Assembly: GCA_025093985.1 (NCBI GenBank)
Contig: JACAAK010000004.1
Location: forward strand, 496,001-560,000
From: Calvatia gigantea
Taxonomy: Eukaryota > Basidiomycota > Agaricomycetes > Agaricales > Lycoperdaceae
Length of the DNA: 64,000 nt
Direction: 5' to 3'
Each line of letters begins with the position of its first letter. Position 1 is the stretch's first letter. Both the position numbers and the translations under genes were made by a program. Positions 1 through 12,896 of this stretch are shown in pieces. The notes under the pieces were generated by a model that was not told the origin of the DNA, did no database searches, and saw only the letters and a program-made list of their open reading frames with translations.

Positions 1-571
1 AGGAGCCAATTCCTGGTCTCTCAGTTCCCCTGTACAAGGGAAGGTTTATTGGTGCCTTGGCCATGTTAGAGCACAATCGATCTTGGAAGATTCTGAGGGT
101 GTGCAATAGGATTGATTGGCATTGGCTGACGAACGCGTTGTGCTACTCGTGGGATTCTCCACTGCAAGCGTGTGAAGAATAGGCTGGAAATGGGGCATAA
201 AGGGGGGAAGGAGTCCCTTCAGTCCCTCAGCATAAAGATCCCAGGCGTTCGGGAGCGGCCCGTCACAAGAGCGAAATAATAATAGCGAGATAGGTAACAA
301 TTGGATTATCTCCTGTGAGTGCCAGTGGGGTTGAATGGGAGAAGTGGGAAAAGAAGGTCGTGGCGAGTAAAACCATTGAGGATAAATAGTTGTACAGAAT
401 ATTCAGGGAAATGCACAAGTTCAGAGCGCTCAACCAAGTTCGAAATTTGAGGGTTTGAGAATCCCAAGAAGTGCAAACTGCAACCAATTGTCATCAATCC
501 TGGAGCGTTTGAAGTTGCGAGTAGGATGCGGCTCAGCGCCTCCCCCTCTCAACCTTTCAAGCCGGGACTGA
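1..571. other. Start of window, no supported gene
   Basis: Two overlapping open frames lie on the minus strand (46-300 and 263-487), but they match no family I recognise. They have no convincing splice chain and no supporting motif. I see no repeat, RNA gene or promoter signal that would justify a call here. Confidence 0.4.
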
Positions 572-1134
572 AAACATATCGCCAGGACCACTATCTCGAC
601 CTATCTTTGGTTTCTTGCATTCTTCGTATTACTTCTGTCGCCAATTTGCCAGGCCACTCTGAAGAGAGGAAAGGCAGGCACCGCTGTGAACGTTCATCGT
701 AACGATGTTGTCGACCATGACACGTCAGGCGGCTCTAAAATCCTCCATGCGTCGAGCAGAACTTATCCATCCGTTTCTACATATGCTGAGGATACATTTT
801 CCAAACAAAATTTCGTAGGCGAGGACCGCTGGGATGACTTGGGAAGAGTTACCATGAAGCCCTCCTCAGATCTCAGACGTAACTGAGTTTCAACTACATT
901 ACTAGTCTCCAGAAGCCTCTGAGCATCTTCTTCGTCACAGACCGAGAGACTTCTCATTCCCTCGATATTAGTGCGACACCCTCCCGAACCCTTGATTTGA
1001 CGTTTGGGTATGCCCATAAGGCTCCTTTCGGATGGAGGGGACTTGACCCCGAGAAAGCAGTTTCCCATTGGAACCACAGAGCTGCAACTGGAGACTGGCC
1101 TATCAAGCTGGGAGGATCCATAACTTCGATGGTA
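572..1134 (+). other. Possible secreted or anchored short protein (weak)
   Basis: From about 572 to 886 a plus-strand frame stays open. It begins with a hydrophobic stretch (LWFLAFFVLLLSPICQA) that looks like a signal peptide or anchor, followed by a polar segment. No ATG lies in frame upstream, so a first exon would have to come by splicing, perhaps from the ATG near 526. A GTAACT donor at about 878 and an AG near 939 would join a second open stretch running to about 1134. A competing minus-strand frame (763-1200) covers the same DNA. I recognise no family. Confidence 0.15.
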
Positions 1135-2430
1135 ACTTAAACTCCTGCGCTCCGAAAACCAGGACAGTGTTTCTATCCAAACCTCCGATACCCAGAGCAT
1201 AGTTTATTCTCACCCAACCACCATAGCAACCGGGAATACGACCTGCGGAAGCATCGATCCGTTCCTCCCCCTCTTCTGAGCCAACATTTACGAAACTTGG
1301 ATGTCAGCATTTGAATCGGTCTCATACCTGGTAACAAGTAGATCAGTCCCGTTTCGGCACCGGGAACGCCAATCACAAGCCCGGAGCTTTTCACGGTTTT
1401 TGACTTTTTATGGGCCCAGTTCCTCGCTGACGGAACCAGTCGGTGCCCCGTCAGTCCCAGAGCATCATTTACCTAGCCATACTTGGGATAAATATCCGGT
1501 TGGGAACGTCCACATTTATATCCGACACATCCATCGCAAATGATTACGATGCTCAAGGGGCACTGGGCAATTGCGAACATGCTTGTGCATCGGGTCACAG
1601 TATTTTCTCAGCTCTCGGGTTCAAGAGCAAACGGAGAACCGTCATTATCACTCGACAGTCACGCACCAGCTTCATCATAATAAAAGACGTGAAGGATTTT
1701 GGTTCCTTTTTTGAGTCTTTGATAGGCTAGCTACGGAATAGTGATGTACGTATACAGCGAATTCCCAAAACGCCGAGTCGAGAACACCAGTAACGGTGAA
1801 AAGCGGTTGATGATGTTTGTAAACGGGTAAGTATGTACGGCCGTCGACCGGCAAGGCCGAGTTCTTCGGAGAGAAATCCAAGTAAGTTACGAATTGTTAG
1901 TCTCGATGGAAACGGTGGTGTGGTGGGAGACATAATACAATAATTCTTTGCAGTACTTGACCGACTTTGCGGCGTTTGACGTTGAGCGCTTAATGGGCTT
2001 AGTTTTTGAACCTCCTTTCCCAGTCCGTCCGTGGATCAGGTTGTCCTATTTCTTTAATAGAAGCACCCCTGATTCACGCAAAAAAAACGGATAGGCTAGT
2101 GAGCAACAAAGAAAAACCCATTCGGAAGTTAGTTCACGTACAATTCGCTTAGCAGGTACGTGTCGCTTGGTCCTATTCCAAGTTCGGATGGCTCTCGAGC
2201 GAGGAAAATGACACGACTGCATAACAAGGATTGAAGCACGCCTTGGAATCTGGGACAATTCAGGAACCCGTCGGTGCCAGTGGGAACCCGCTCACAGCGC
2301 GAAAGATATCATTCCCATGTTCTGTTCAAACATGATGGTGAAACATAGCTCGAATCGTCATGACCTACTGCACGTACATGAACATGAGTGGTTGCAATCA
2401 AGTTACTAACTGCCATCACTAAATTGTTGG
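1135..2430. other. No supported gene
   Basis: Only short open frames occur on both strands (for example 1443-1730 plus and 1675-1933 minus). None has a recognisable domain or a consistent splice pattern. Confidence 0.4.
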
Positions 2431-3533
2431 TCAGAGGTTGCGGCAGCTCGGCTCAGAACTCCTGGACTTACAGAAGTTGTAGAAATAATAGATAATTCCT
2501 GTGAGTCGATCAGATGCGAGCTCCCTTGTCATTGTGACGACGTACCCATATAGTGAACCTTGAAGAACCATCTTGAGCTGTAGTGCCGAGCTGCAGGAGC
2601 AGATTAGAACATTGCCATCGACCACTTCAATGAGACCTATCTGACCCTCAACAGCTTTGATCAGGGTCAGTCCAGCGATCGCTGGCATGGAGTTGAGCCG
2701 TTGACCGTATCTTAACAACATTTAATACACCCACAAGTTTCGACCATCATGATCACCATGAAGACCAGGGTTTCCCATGACCAACGCTTAAGAACAGGAC
2801 TTATACACACAACTTTAGTCGGAGAGATATTGATATCTGAAAAGGGTGCATCACAATAAGTCAAGAATTGATCATATGGTTGGACTCACAATGGGCCTCT
2901 TTCAGCAGGTGGCAAACCGACAAAAGTATCAGGGGTGCCTTAATACACGCCATTATTCCCAGAATAATGAGGATCATCCGGCTCCGCATCCAGATGGCCC
3001 AAGTCCGCAGGGCAAGAATTACTGTTCTGCGAGTCAGCCGCAAGCTGAAAATAAATAAGTATCATCTGGGAACCCACACTCGGATGTTGTGATACCAATG
3101 GAGATGGATAACTACGAACCACGAACATAAGTAGTGTTAGGAACGGCAGGAATATCACACAGGCTCACCAACGTTTGCTATGTCTCTGTGGCGGCAGGCC
3201 TAGAGGGGGAACTCAGGGGATAAATATACTTTAGAAGATAAATTGGGGGAGCCCACATCTTGAGAGTGCGCAATAAGCCAGTATTCTAGGAATATTTCAT
3301 GGTTAGTGCCACAATGAAGGGACCACGAGAGGCCCTACCCTTCAAAGGTCATAAATACAGTAGATGTACGGAATGTAGCGGTTTATGAGGAACAAAATAG
3401 TGGCGGAGCTGCCCAGGCGTCTTTTCCATACCAGGTTGACCTTCAGAGACCGGATACCGTCAATAAAATTTCCCGAAAGTCTAAAAGGGGCCCAACTGGA
3501 GAATTCTCTGTACCTCTCTGTCCAAGTGTACAC
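2431..3533 (-). CDS. DUF6533-type membrane protein, probably partial or decaying
   Basis: Three minus-strand segments together read like an Agaricomycete DUF6533 protein, a multi-pass membrane family of unknown function. The segment near 3533-3345 contains KVNLVWKRRLGSSATILFL and then INRYIPYIY, which fits the conserved W-K start of the domain and the following LxNRY helix. The segment near 3043-2861 contains LRTWAIWMRSRMILIILG, the typical ILRTYAI-like motif followed by a hydrophobic helix. The segment 2721-2431 contains LTLIKAVEG and a hydrophobic run, as in the last membrane part of the family. I could not build a complete start or all the junctions. An N-terminal exon may lie at 3575-3760. 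A second, clearly better preserved member lies at 52,934-54,629. The family assignment is moderately sure; intactness is doubtful. Confidence 0.4.
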
Positions 3534-3760
3534 AAATAGTCAAATACCTATGCTCTTGTCAATCCCACTCTTTATCAAAGGACTTGTATCTTCATACTTA
3601 CTAGGATCGTCCCAGCAATAAGGCAAAATATTCGGCTTGGCTCAATTCCCGCACCAAGCCATTTTGCGTCGTGTCCATCCATGAGCGCAAAATGAAAGAA
3701 GTCACACTTGTGAAAGGCAACGATAGTATCGTATAAATCCTCCTCCCGTCGGGGTCTCAA

Positions 3761-4303
3761 GTTGAGATACCCGATAGGTCGGCTATTTACTGGGCGGGGT
3801 GGAGATGATTGTCAAAGCCACGCTTCCATGTGAATCAGAATTCAAAGCCACGGTATAGCTTGATCTTCTAGTCTTCTGAAGCACCAGGCAATCACCAACA
3901 AGGTTCAATCCGTTCCCAAGGGAGCATTAAAGTAAATCACAATCACCGGACTCTGGCCGCAGGGGTTATTGAAGCATCTTTGCAATCCAGCAATGGGTTA
4001 TACTTACAGTGTCCTATCATGGATTCATCTGACACTTCCTGGGACAAAGTGAATCGCGGCACCTCGGGGTTGTCAACCTCTAGATGATACTAATAATCAG
4101 AGATACAAACGTCAAGAAGCTTGCAGGGTGATCGTAGCTGGGCAGATAAGAACGAAATACTACTTGGGTACTTCAAGATCCGCACAGCTGGTCTGCAAAA
4201 CCAAATTCTTTGCTCATTACGAAGGACGAAACCAGGTAAGATTAATTATCTAGGGGTATAAAGAGAGGTCATTCCGTTCTGTAAAGCCCGCAGGACGACG
4301 ATT
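3761..4303. other. Intergenic, no supported feature
   Basis: No coding frame of note. This is the 3' side of TSC13, and I see no repeat or RNA gene. Confidence 0.4.
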
Positions 4304-5571
4304 CTACAAGATGAAAGGCCATACAGCCTTCCTCTTAGGATACTCCTTTCCGAACTCTTTTTTATAATTCCTATGCTTTTTAAGTGCCCAAACCGTCGTG
4401 ATATATACCGAAAAGGTAAGAAATAGGTAGGCTGTGAGTGGTGTCAGCTACTGATCAGAAAGTGGCACGGGTTAAAGCTTACCGGCAGGGCTATTCGTCA
4501 TGCCGGTGATGACAACCCATCCCATCACTTCAAAAAAGTAGTTAGGGCATGAAACGAGTGAGAATCCGTATCCACGGGGTATTGCACGAGTGCGTGTACC
4601 AGGCGGGCGGAGTGAGCGTAATGTCATGTGGGTATGGAAGTTGGACAATTCCGTAAACTGCGGACATGACTGGATTAACTAGAGTTCGCTGAAGGCTTTA
4701 AGAAAGGCCACGTACCGCCCAAAGTCCAGCCGCAACGTATAAGAAATCTTTGTTGTTCTGGTAGGAGCCGATCATGGAAGGTGATGTAGCGGAGTACTTT
4801 GGACGGTAGACATCATATGCGAGGAAAGCACCACTAAAGATATGGTAATGTGCCGAGCTATATGTACTGGTAAGCCATAGTCAATTAACGGAACAGTGAA
4901 AACTACTCACTTTCGGAAAATGTTTTCCAATGGCATGGTGCCGTGCGAGAACCGGTGAACACTGGTCGAAGAATTTTGGCGAGGCCCCATTACATACAAA
5001 AACAGAGGGACTCACAAGAATGTTTCGAGCAACCGCTTGGTGAAATGTAGCACCACAAATGTGAATACGTACTTCTGCAACTGAGCTATGGACCACATCT
5101 TCTCCGTAACAGAATCGTGGGAAGTAGTAAAATAATGGATGAACCAGGAGAGGCCCAATCTATTCAAACTTATGGTGAGTCGCTATTTGCAGAAGATAGG
5201 CACGCACATATTCGACTAGAAACACTGTCCGCCAGCTGACCTGCGGGCCCAGATCCTTCACTTGCAGCTCTGCACATTCCCATTTTTCTCCAAATAGCTC
5301 GTCCAGTGCTTGGTCGTCCGCGAGCAACTTCCTATCATTTTTAGGTGAAATTTTCTGGCGGGCCGGGTAAAACTACAATAGGAGAAGAGAGCCGGAGTAC
5401 ATCAGTTTTAGTAAACTTCATAATGAAGCTGAGACTTACCTTGGGGTATCGCGAAGAAATAGCAGCTTTGACGTCAGCAATAGTCCCATCCTGCGGCACC
5501 TCAATAGCCAGGGGCCAGTTTTTGGCAAACCTAGGCGGCTTTGAAGCTGAGGACACCGTGATTTTCATCAT
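4304..5571 (-). CDS. TSC13: Very-long-chain trans-2-enoyl-CoA reductase
   Basis: TSC13 (TECR) performs the last step of each very-long-chain fatty-acid elongation cycle in the ER membrane, reducing trans-2-enoyl-CoA with NADPH. The first exon encodes the N-terminal ubiquitin-like fold (MKITVSSASKPPRFAKNWP, then VPQDGTIADVKAAI). Later exons give GPLLVHPLFYYFPRFCYGED, then YVFTFVVLHFTKRLLETF, the VHRFSHGTMPLENIFRK block, GYGFSLVSCPNYFFEVMGW, and a C-terminus ending HRNYKKEFGKEYPKRKAVW-PFIL before TAG at 4304-4306. All of these are hallmark blocks of the steroid 5-alpha-reductase/TECR family, in the right order. About six introns of 50-80 nt interrupt the gene. Two ATG codons lie in tandem at 5571 and 5568 and either could start the protein. 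The length, about 300 residues, is normal for the family. No lesion was seen. Confidence 0.93.
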
Positions 5572-6541
5572 GGGGGGCTGACACTGGTGGTAGTCGACGA
5601 CTCGAGTCGAACAATCCTGACGCGACTTTACCTGCCACGTCTACATAGACAAACAAACGCTGCTGACATCACACGACGGCGTCAAATTCGGAGCGTGCTA
5701 AACACCGAATACTGAATATTGTACGTTGAGGGGTTCCAGCATACCACCCTCAGCCAAATTTACGAGCGGGGCGCGTGTAAAATACACTTCTTCTCAACCT
5801 CGCACCCGGACCAAAAGTAAAGCAGGAAGAACTAATTTGAGTACTTGTCTTCTCCGAGTACTATCTCCGTCCTCGCGACAGCCAACGTGCTATCCTTTAT
5901 ATAAGTGAACCGACGATGGTTCGAAGTTGGCTACACTTGTCAGCCACTCCAAGAGCCGCTGCGTCAAATGTCACAAGGCCTCGCTCTGGTCATTCGACTT
6001 ACTATCTACCTTCTCACTCTCATTCCCATGACCCTGATCCATCATTACACGGCATGTGCGATGCCAAGGTTTCACACCTGCCACATAAAACCTCCTCATG
6101 AAAAGCTGTCTAATGACAAATTTGGTTCTCTCTGATTTTCGTCGCTGAATACTTGGATCTTGAGGCTCGGTTAACTCTTGGATCCTTCTCCAGTTCACAA
6201 GTCCGTGGGCAACACGGAACGAAACAACGCATCGAGCCCCTTACCTGACAGTGGTAGCCTGATGCCCCCGATGCCCCCGACCAACCCAGGAGCCCCCTTT
6301 TGGTCTTGGTCAGCTGCCTATCACACTCCGCGTGGAATATCACGAAGCTTGATGTCCACCCCTACCAGTGGGGCTGGACGTCCAGCCCTGGCAATCATGA
6401 AGGAACCTGGCGCACGTGGCTCTATCCGGCTGACGGACTTCACTTCCAACAGAATGTGGACTGCGACAATCAGAATCAGAAGTGAAGCAGCCCATCTCCG
6501 ATAATGGGTCCTCATTCCTGACGGGGACGCGGTACTATCAT
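5572..6541. other. TSC13 5' side and unassigned open frames
   Basis: Plus-strand frames at 5726-6135 and 6178-6504 are open but overlap one another in different frames and match nothing I know. A TATA-like run sits at about 5896-5903 (tttatataag), shortly before an ATG at 5916. It is too close to be a normal core promoter for that ATG. No gene is called. Confidence 0.3.
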
Positions 6542-7011
6542 TGTTCACTTGTTGGACCCGTACCCATTGTTGGACCCCCTGCAGTATCTCCTCCCCTACT
6601 ATATGTACTGACTTAATATCTGACAAGTATGTACATCTAATACAAGGGAATGTGACTGTCTAAATTAATTTCAGAAAAGCCTCAGTGGAGAGCCAGGAAA
6701 ATAATAATTGTCGCAAAAGGTGGCTCATGAGGTGGGAATTTCACCACTGATCCCTCAGATCCTTTCTGATCCTGCTAAGCTTTTAGCTTGGTTCTTTCTT
6801 GCAAGGATGAAGATTGTATCTGTAAACATGCTTGTAATATTCCAGCTTTACAAGTTGACTGAGTGTCTCATAAATTGAGGTTTAGTCATTGAGAAAGGTT
6901 ATGAGCGTGACAATTAGGACTCCGCCGATGGACCTGGGCACTTAAGTTGCACTGTGAACCGCCTCAGACAGTTGTGACATACTCGTGACACCAGGGTCCA
7001 ACAAGTGAACA
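6542..7011. mobile_element. 470-bp element with 18-bp inverted ends
   Basis: The sequence tgttcacttgttggaccc at 6542-6559 recurs as its exact reverse complement at 6994-7011. The element would therefore start TG and end CA, with perfect 18-bp terminal inverted repeats. The interior is non-coding and moderately AT-rich. The flanking bases (atcat on the left, cttca on the right) do not form an obvious target-site duplication. It could be a MITE or a small LTR-like element with long inverted termini. Only one copy is visible in the window. Confidence 0.5.
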
Positions 7012-7753
7012 CTTCAACTTGTCTCACCGGAATCGCTCCGACATAGTTATCAGTAAAGATAAAATCCCAAAAAATTCAGAAACGTGGAAAGGAGATACTA
7101 GCACACAGATCTGCAAATTTATACCTGAAAACATATGGTGTGGAAGGAATGAGACTGAAACTATCGGAAAAGGGACCAACAAGTGAATAACGATAGTAGG
7201 GAGATTTGAAAAAGCGAGGAGATCCCCTGCGTGTTTCACGCCCTAACTTAGAAGGCCCATTACCGGTTCCCATTGACTAGCATTGTTTTCGGCGATGGCT
7301 TGGACGTGGACTGAGGGTCGGGGAACAAACGCCAGGAAAATTGCGAAGCTCAAACCGTGTCCAACCACCGATGCTAACCCCGGAGAAACCATATCTTGGC
7401 TGATAAGCCATCGACACCATGAACCTTCTTGTCTGTGTGTAACAATTCCCTTGCACGGCCATCTTGTGTGGGTATACTGTAGGGGCGGTGAAACGGCTAC
7501 GCGAGGATAGTACATAAATGAGACAGTAGTTAGTAGTATCACCTAATCACGGAAATGAATCTTACCCTACGACGTTTTACACTTTCTTAGAATAATAGTT
7601 TTGCTGTTCAACCTTCCGGTTCTCGCCTTCGTAGATACAAAAGACGGACCCCTAGCTAGACGACGACTTTTTCGGACTTTACTTCCTAACGACTACCATC
7701 ATTTTACTCTACGAATAACATCTTTTTCTCTTACGAACGAAACCCGCACTACA
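7012..7753. other. Unassigned, no supported gene
   Basis: Minus-strand frames at 7024-7239 and 7243-7542 encode hydrophobic stretches, but no family is recognisable. 7560-7740 is free of long frames. Confidence 0.3.
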
Positions 7754-7909
7754 ATACACTGCGCCGATGCGTTGATGTGACACTTGTCATATCGATATCG
7801 TACTAAATCCAAAAAGTGTAGTCTTCAATATGACACACTTTACGCTTTTTGAAATTGATACAATTTCGATATGACCTATGCCACATTGGCTCGTTGGCGC
7901 GGCGTATAT
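7754..7909. mobile_element. Palindromic MITE, copy 1 (about 156 bp)
   Basis: This segment shares its whole length with 47,665-47,822. Both copies begin with a variant of tacactacgccgacgag and end with its reverse complement, giving terminal inverted repeats of about 29 bp. Inside is a second, shorter inverted pair built on aaaaagtgta and tacrcttttt, so the whole element can fold into one hairpin. It has no coding capacity, as expected of a MITE. This copy has diverged more at its left end (tacactgcgccgatgcg). Confidence 0.8.
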
Positions 7910-10900
7910 GTACTAAAATTATTGTCGATATCTTCATGGAGTTAAGTAGGATATCACCACGCGACCGAGTGGCAGGAGCCACATCAGCTTGGAAAACATT
8001 GAGCAAGGGCCCCGAATCACTAATGCTACCGGCGCTCTGGAACCCAACAGATGTCTTTGGGAGAGTACCCCACGGCTACATACATCATTGCCATCTGCAA
8101 GCCCCTACCTACCCAAACATCACTCCTCCTGTTCTTCTCGCTTGAATTACCCCACCCATATCCCCCTGATCCATGTAGCACAGCAAATTTCCCCTGCTCC
8201 TTACACCGCTTGGATCCTCTTCTGGGCCACACGATGTTTCGTTGAAAGGCAAGTTCTGCCGGCGCCAGCTGAGTGTTAAAGAATTGAAGCTTGAAGCATT
8301 CTTCGTAGACCGGCGTTGCCGCTAAGGCGACAGATAAGCCCCACGGGGCCATCACCTCATAGGCCATAGTGACGTCTAATATATGCTACCTTTGTTTCAA
8401 GTCTTGAGCCCGCCCTATCTCGCCAATATTTGGTTGATTAGGCAGTACCTCCCGTTCAAACGCACACATAGGTATCGCGGCCACTTGCCATTAACAACAT
8501 CCCTCGGTCGAGCCATGATCAAGGACGAATTTTATTGAACAGCAGTATGTACACCGAATCGACATATCGTTGCCAACTATTCAAAAGTGCTCCAAGAATA
8601 CTTACCTGAAACTTCATCACCGGGTCCAGAATACGGGTAGATCCGTGGTGCCTAAGAGCAGTTGCTTTGGATGTCATCGACCCATGTGCTGTATACTTGG
8701 TGTCTGGTTTGGAGCAGATGTTAGTTATTTTTGACGAGTCAGAATACTCTTCACATGTCAGGTAACCAGTTCTAGATTTTGCTTTAGTATAAGGGATGGG
8801 GTGAGGCAACCTGCTTGAAACAGGCACTTTCAGCACCGGATTTTTAATTCTCGCTTTATGAGGGTAATAGAAGTACAGTACATGTTCTCATAATGCATAA
8901 TGTCAGGAAGCCGGAAAATCAATGCGATATGAGGTTTATGTATTGTGACACAGCTATTCCCTGGGTGACGTTTATGACACATGTGACAAACCCAGTGCCT
9001 TCGACTGCTCACCGTTCCAGGGAAGCATCCAACATCATAGATAGTTGACCAATTCACTCTGCATGCTGTAGACAAGTCCTATTCAACTGTAGAGGCTCAA
9101 CCAAGGTCTTTTTTAAGCCCTAGTTTTGTTCTTTCTCAGCATAGTATCTAGGGTTAGGGTTATGCTGATGAACCCTTGTGGGTGGTTGGCAACTTTTACA
9201 TCGAGAGAAGATGGGCAAGAATTGCACTGGGCACTGAATTTTTCTCTTGTGTATGGCCTTGAAATACAAGAAAGTTGCAAATCTGTGTTGCAGGATATGA
9301 AAATCTTCCTGAAAAGGTGATGATTTTCTGATATGATAATACATATCCCCTGTAAAACCTTATGTATTATGTGTTATGCATTTTTCGGTGTTATCCAAGG
9401 CTTCCCTACATGGTTTCGGCCCTATTCTATACATTATTAGAATTATGTAATACAGATGTATGCGTTATGAGCAAGTGTACTGTATACTCTCGATGACATC
9501 ACCGACTCGACCACAGGCTTTTGCTCATCTCATCGATTAGCGACTCGGAGTCAATCACAGTGATACTGTCTGCGAATAATGATACCGATTACTGATCAAG
9601 TCATTTCATTTGAAGATTTCATTTCCATTGACTCCTGCCAATTCTTTGATAACAGCTGACAATGCTGTCAAGTCGCTACTTGTGCGATTGGTTCATTACC
9701 CACTTGTAAGCTTCACGGGAACAGTCAACAACAGACAGACGGATTCTTGTTGTTGGGATTGTGCTTCTTGCGTTCCTCGTGATCCATTCAACTCTGCTCC
9801 AAGTTCTTTTGCAAATACGTCTTGGAGCTGGATTGAAATTAATGACTTTCATGCTTAGCCTGCTAATAAAACGCGATCGGCCGGTATTGGTATCCAAATA
9901 TTTTGGTGTCTGATTCACATGTGCCCATTCCCCACCGAATGACTGGCGCAAGGGTACATCTCTTGGGATGTCCAAAAAGTTTTATAAGGATAGTTCTCAC
10001 CGCTAGCTGTTAAAATTCACATACTATGAGCCCCACCGTAAAACCAGAGTGTGGGAGGGCCATTTCCGACAACTTATTCACATAGCCGAGAGGACCGTGG
10101 AGGTTAATGGAAGCCAACGTTTTCCCGCGAAAGAAGACCTTGGCGTGTCCAATGGACGTGCTCACTGGCGCTCAGGCTCGGCGACTGGTGGAATGGAAGC
10201 ACTGGGAAGGTACACATTCCCTTGCCCAGTGTTATTTTTACGGGTAATCAGCCATGATCAGGGTATCAGCTGGGGCTCAAGAGAATATGAGGGAAGCCCA
10301 TGAAGCTCAATTTTGTTTCCTTTCTTGGGAGTAGCCCAGAGGAAGAGCCAACGTCCTTAATATTGGCATCGGGCTGTATAGGTGCCTTCCCTTCCATGTA
10401 GCGAATTGGAGGGGACACGAACAGGGGTGTGGCGTTAGATAATGTAAACCTGCGTGTCGCTAGAACTATGTAGGTAAGAAACATTACGACCAGAAGCATG
10501 TGCGTGGAGCTCAAAGCCCCACCCACAGTCTAAAAGCCGCTTGGATTAAAAATGTCGCCGAAGATCTTCTGCAGTGGGTAAGTTTATCGTCATGCGGTTG
10601 GGCGTTTCAACCAGTAGAGGCATACAACACGGGTATGGTACACATATACCCACATGCATCGATGTATGCGAACATTGGTGTGATGCTTCTTTGCTATTAT
10701 TTTTCCGGCCCTCCTGACTAGCCACGCTCCCGTTGGGCGCAATCAAGTTTGTACTGAATACACCTTTGGAAGTCTCAAGGACATGACGGGCGCTTGATGA
10801 TTTGATAAGAATGGAGCTGGCATGAATAACGTTGTGAGTTGTGACACCTTAACGCGGTGTCCTGGAGTTTTGTACATTGCGCAGTGTAGTACGTGTTGCA

Positions 10901-11726
10901 ACGTGTATCGTTTGGGAACTCTCGCTTACTCCATTTCCTGGGTCGCAGGTGCTTCGGATCCGTCAAAGCCCAGGTTGTTGGTATTCCCCATGGGTCCCGT
11001 CTTGACAGAGTACCAGCCCTATTGGGTCTTCCGCGGCTGGTATCCATCCGTTTGGGGTGGAATTGGGGCGCATTATGAAAACTTGCGTGTGTCGGATCTG
11101 CGCTGACACAAGTAACAAGCTGTTTATTTCCGGCTCAGGGAAGACACTTTTCGGGTAGGGACGGGCTGTGGATCAGGGTGCGAAAAATGTTTTCTCGCGT
11201 TCTCTGCAGAAGAATCACAGTTACCAATACTCCGTCTAGGTCTTATCTGTGGGGAGAAACGCGACACCTGCTCCCCAACCCGAGACCGGGGTTCAACGTT
11301 CAACGTTGAAGCATTTCGTCAGTGAGCAGATGCGGGAGTTCTTCGATGGCGTCAACAACTAAAATAGGATTTTTGACGGCCTCCTGATTCCCCCCTTGTA
11401 TCCGAACCTAATCAAGTTAACTGCGATTTTCCCAAATGTGGGGGTTTAGCCCATTTGTGCTGTCCGCCACAGGAATATATGGTGTAACGGCATCGCACCG
11501 GGATGTTCGAACTGCTTCACTGATGATGCCATTTTGGCTTATGCGCTTCTTCTTCCTGTACTGCGGGTTTATGTACAATATGACCGGATTTAGTCTGGGG
11601 GGCCTGTGTTCTCGATGCTCCTTTCTCTTGAAATAGATATAAGAGCTTTGTTCCGTGGAGTGGAGGGAACGAAATCTTTCCTTCCCCTCTGAAAAAAATT
11701 GCGTGTACACACCCACGTTGGGAGCC
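7910..11726. other. Long gene-poor stretch
   Basis: No gene could be supported over 3.8 kb. Open frames such as 8026-8367 minus, 9126-9320 plus, 10,266-10,526 minus (one hydrophobic helix) and 10,822-11,106 plus have no family signature. 9,050-9,500 is AT-rich. Near 11,290 the short motif ttcaacg is repeated. Confidence 0.35.
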
Positions 11727-12599
11727 ATGAATCGGCCACTACCCTACGCGCTCGAAGATCGGACGGGCTCAAACACCCACTCCGACTTCGACGACATGTA
11801 CGACCGGATGTTCTTCCACATTACACGACAGCCTGGTCGTTCCACTACTTACATATACGAGATGCCCATCCGAGCCTCGCGACACCGAAGTTCGCTGCCT
11901 CTGAACCGCGAGCCGTCAGCCGTACTGGAGTTTCTGCCGGATGAGTCGCTTGGGAATTTGACTTACTACCTGGGGAGGAACGCGCTGTCGGTGTCAGCGG
12001 TGACAATACCAATGACGCGGTACCTTCGGAAGACTTCCTTGTTTGGATCGTGAGTGTTTTTATTTTTGTTGATGGGCATGGATAGGAGGGTTTACGTTCC
12101 GGGTGTGTCCCGATGGTAGGTCGTTGACAAGAAAATTTGTGGGCTCGGATGGACGGGAGTACAAATGGAGCAATCAGCTGGTGGACAAACAAGAGTGGAC
12201 GGTGAGCGTCACAACACCCCTTTTGCCACACGGTCATGTCTGACCGCGGGCCTTTAACCTTGAAGCTTGAGAAGTACTGACCGGACCATGGACAGTGCAC
12301 AACGAAGGAAAACTACCTCGTGGCGCATTATGACCTTAAACCACACAACATGCGGACCTTCGACGTCTCAGGGAACACATTAACGATTTACGAGCCCTTT
12401 GCACATTTAGCTCTTGGTGAGTTTCCTTGCGCTTTGGTCCTTGGATCCGGATCTTCTCCGTTCGGGACCCGAGGTCATGGACTTGGTTTTCTTGACTGTA
12501 TAGGAATAACTGGCTGACGTATCATTTCCTTGGCCGGACTTGTCAGAGCTCATGGCGTCCTTTATTATCATGCGACACGTTGCGGAACATCACCTGTGA
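11727..12599 (+). CDS. DUF6593 domain protein
   Basis: This is a small soluble protein of the Agaricomycete DUF6593 family, whose function is unknown. Four exons fit with clean GT-AG borders: 11,727-12,049, 12,120-12,201, 12,296-12,416 and 12,547-12,599. They join in phase into about 192 residues. The family hallmarks are visible in order: a central beta-rich region (AVLEFLPDESLGNLTYYLG), then FVGSDGREYKWSNQLVDKQ across exon 2, VAHYDLKPHNMRTF in exon 3, and the final hydrophobic segment LMASFIIMRHVAEHHL before TGA. The N-terminus (MNRPLPYALEDRTG) is short and probably flexible. An in-frame ATG also exists at 11,655, but 11,727 fits the usual family length better. No lesion was seen. Confidence 0.8.
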
Positions 12600-12896
12600 A
12601 AGTACTAGGTTGAAAAGGGTTTGCGCCTGGTATCAGATACCGGAGCATACTCACCAGAATGACATTGGACAGTCGGCACACTATTGTTATCTATGCATCA
12701 TCATCGCCAATATTATTATTTTTCTCGTCTAATACATACCCGTACCTATGCATACTTGCACGCAGGGACTGTCAAACGGCACCAATGACTAAACTTTTAG
12801 GTTAGGGTCAAGCTTAGTCATCTTGCACACACGCTTTGTTTTGAACATTAACCGGAAGTAATTACTAAACCTCCGATTAAACCACCATACATCTCA

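Noticed and set aside
9150..9166. TTAGGG-like repeat (ctagggttagggtta)
   Set aside because: Only two units, in the middle of the window. Not a telomere, and too short for an interstitial telomeric array.
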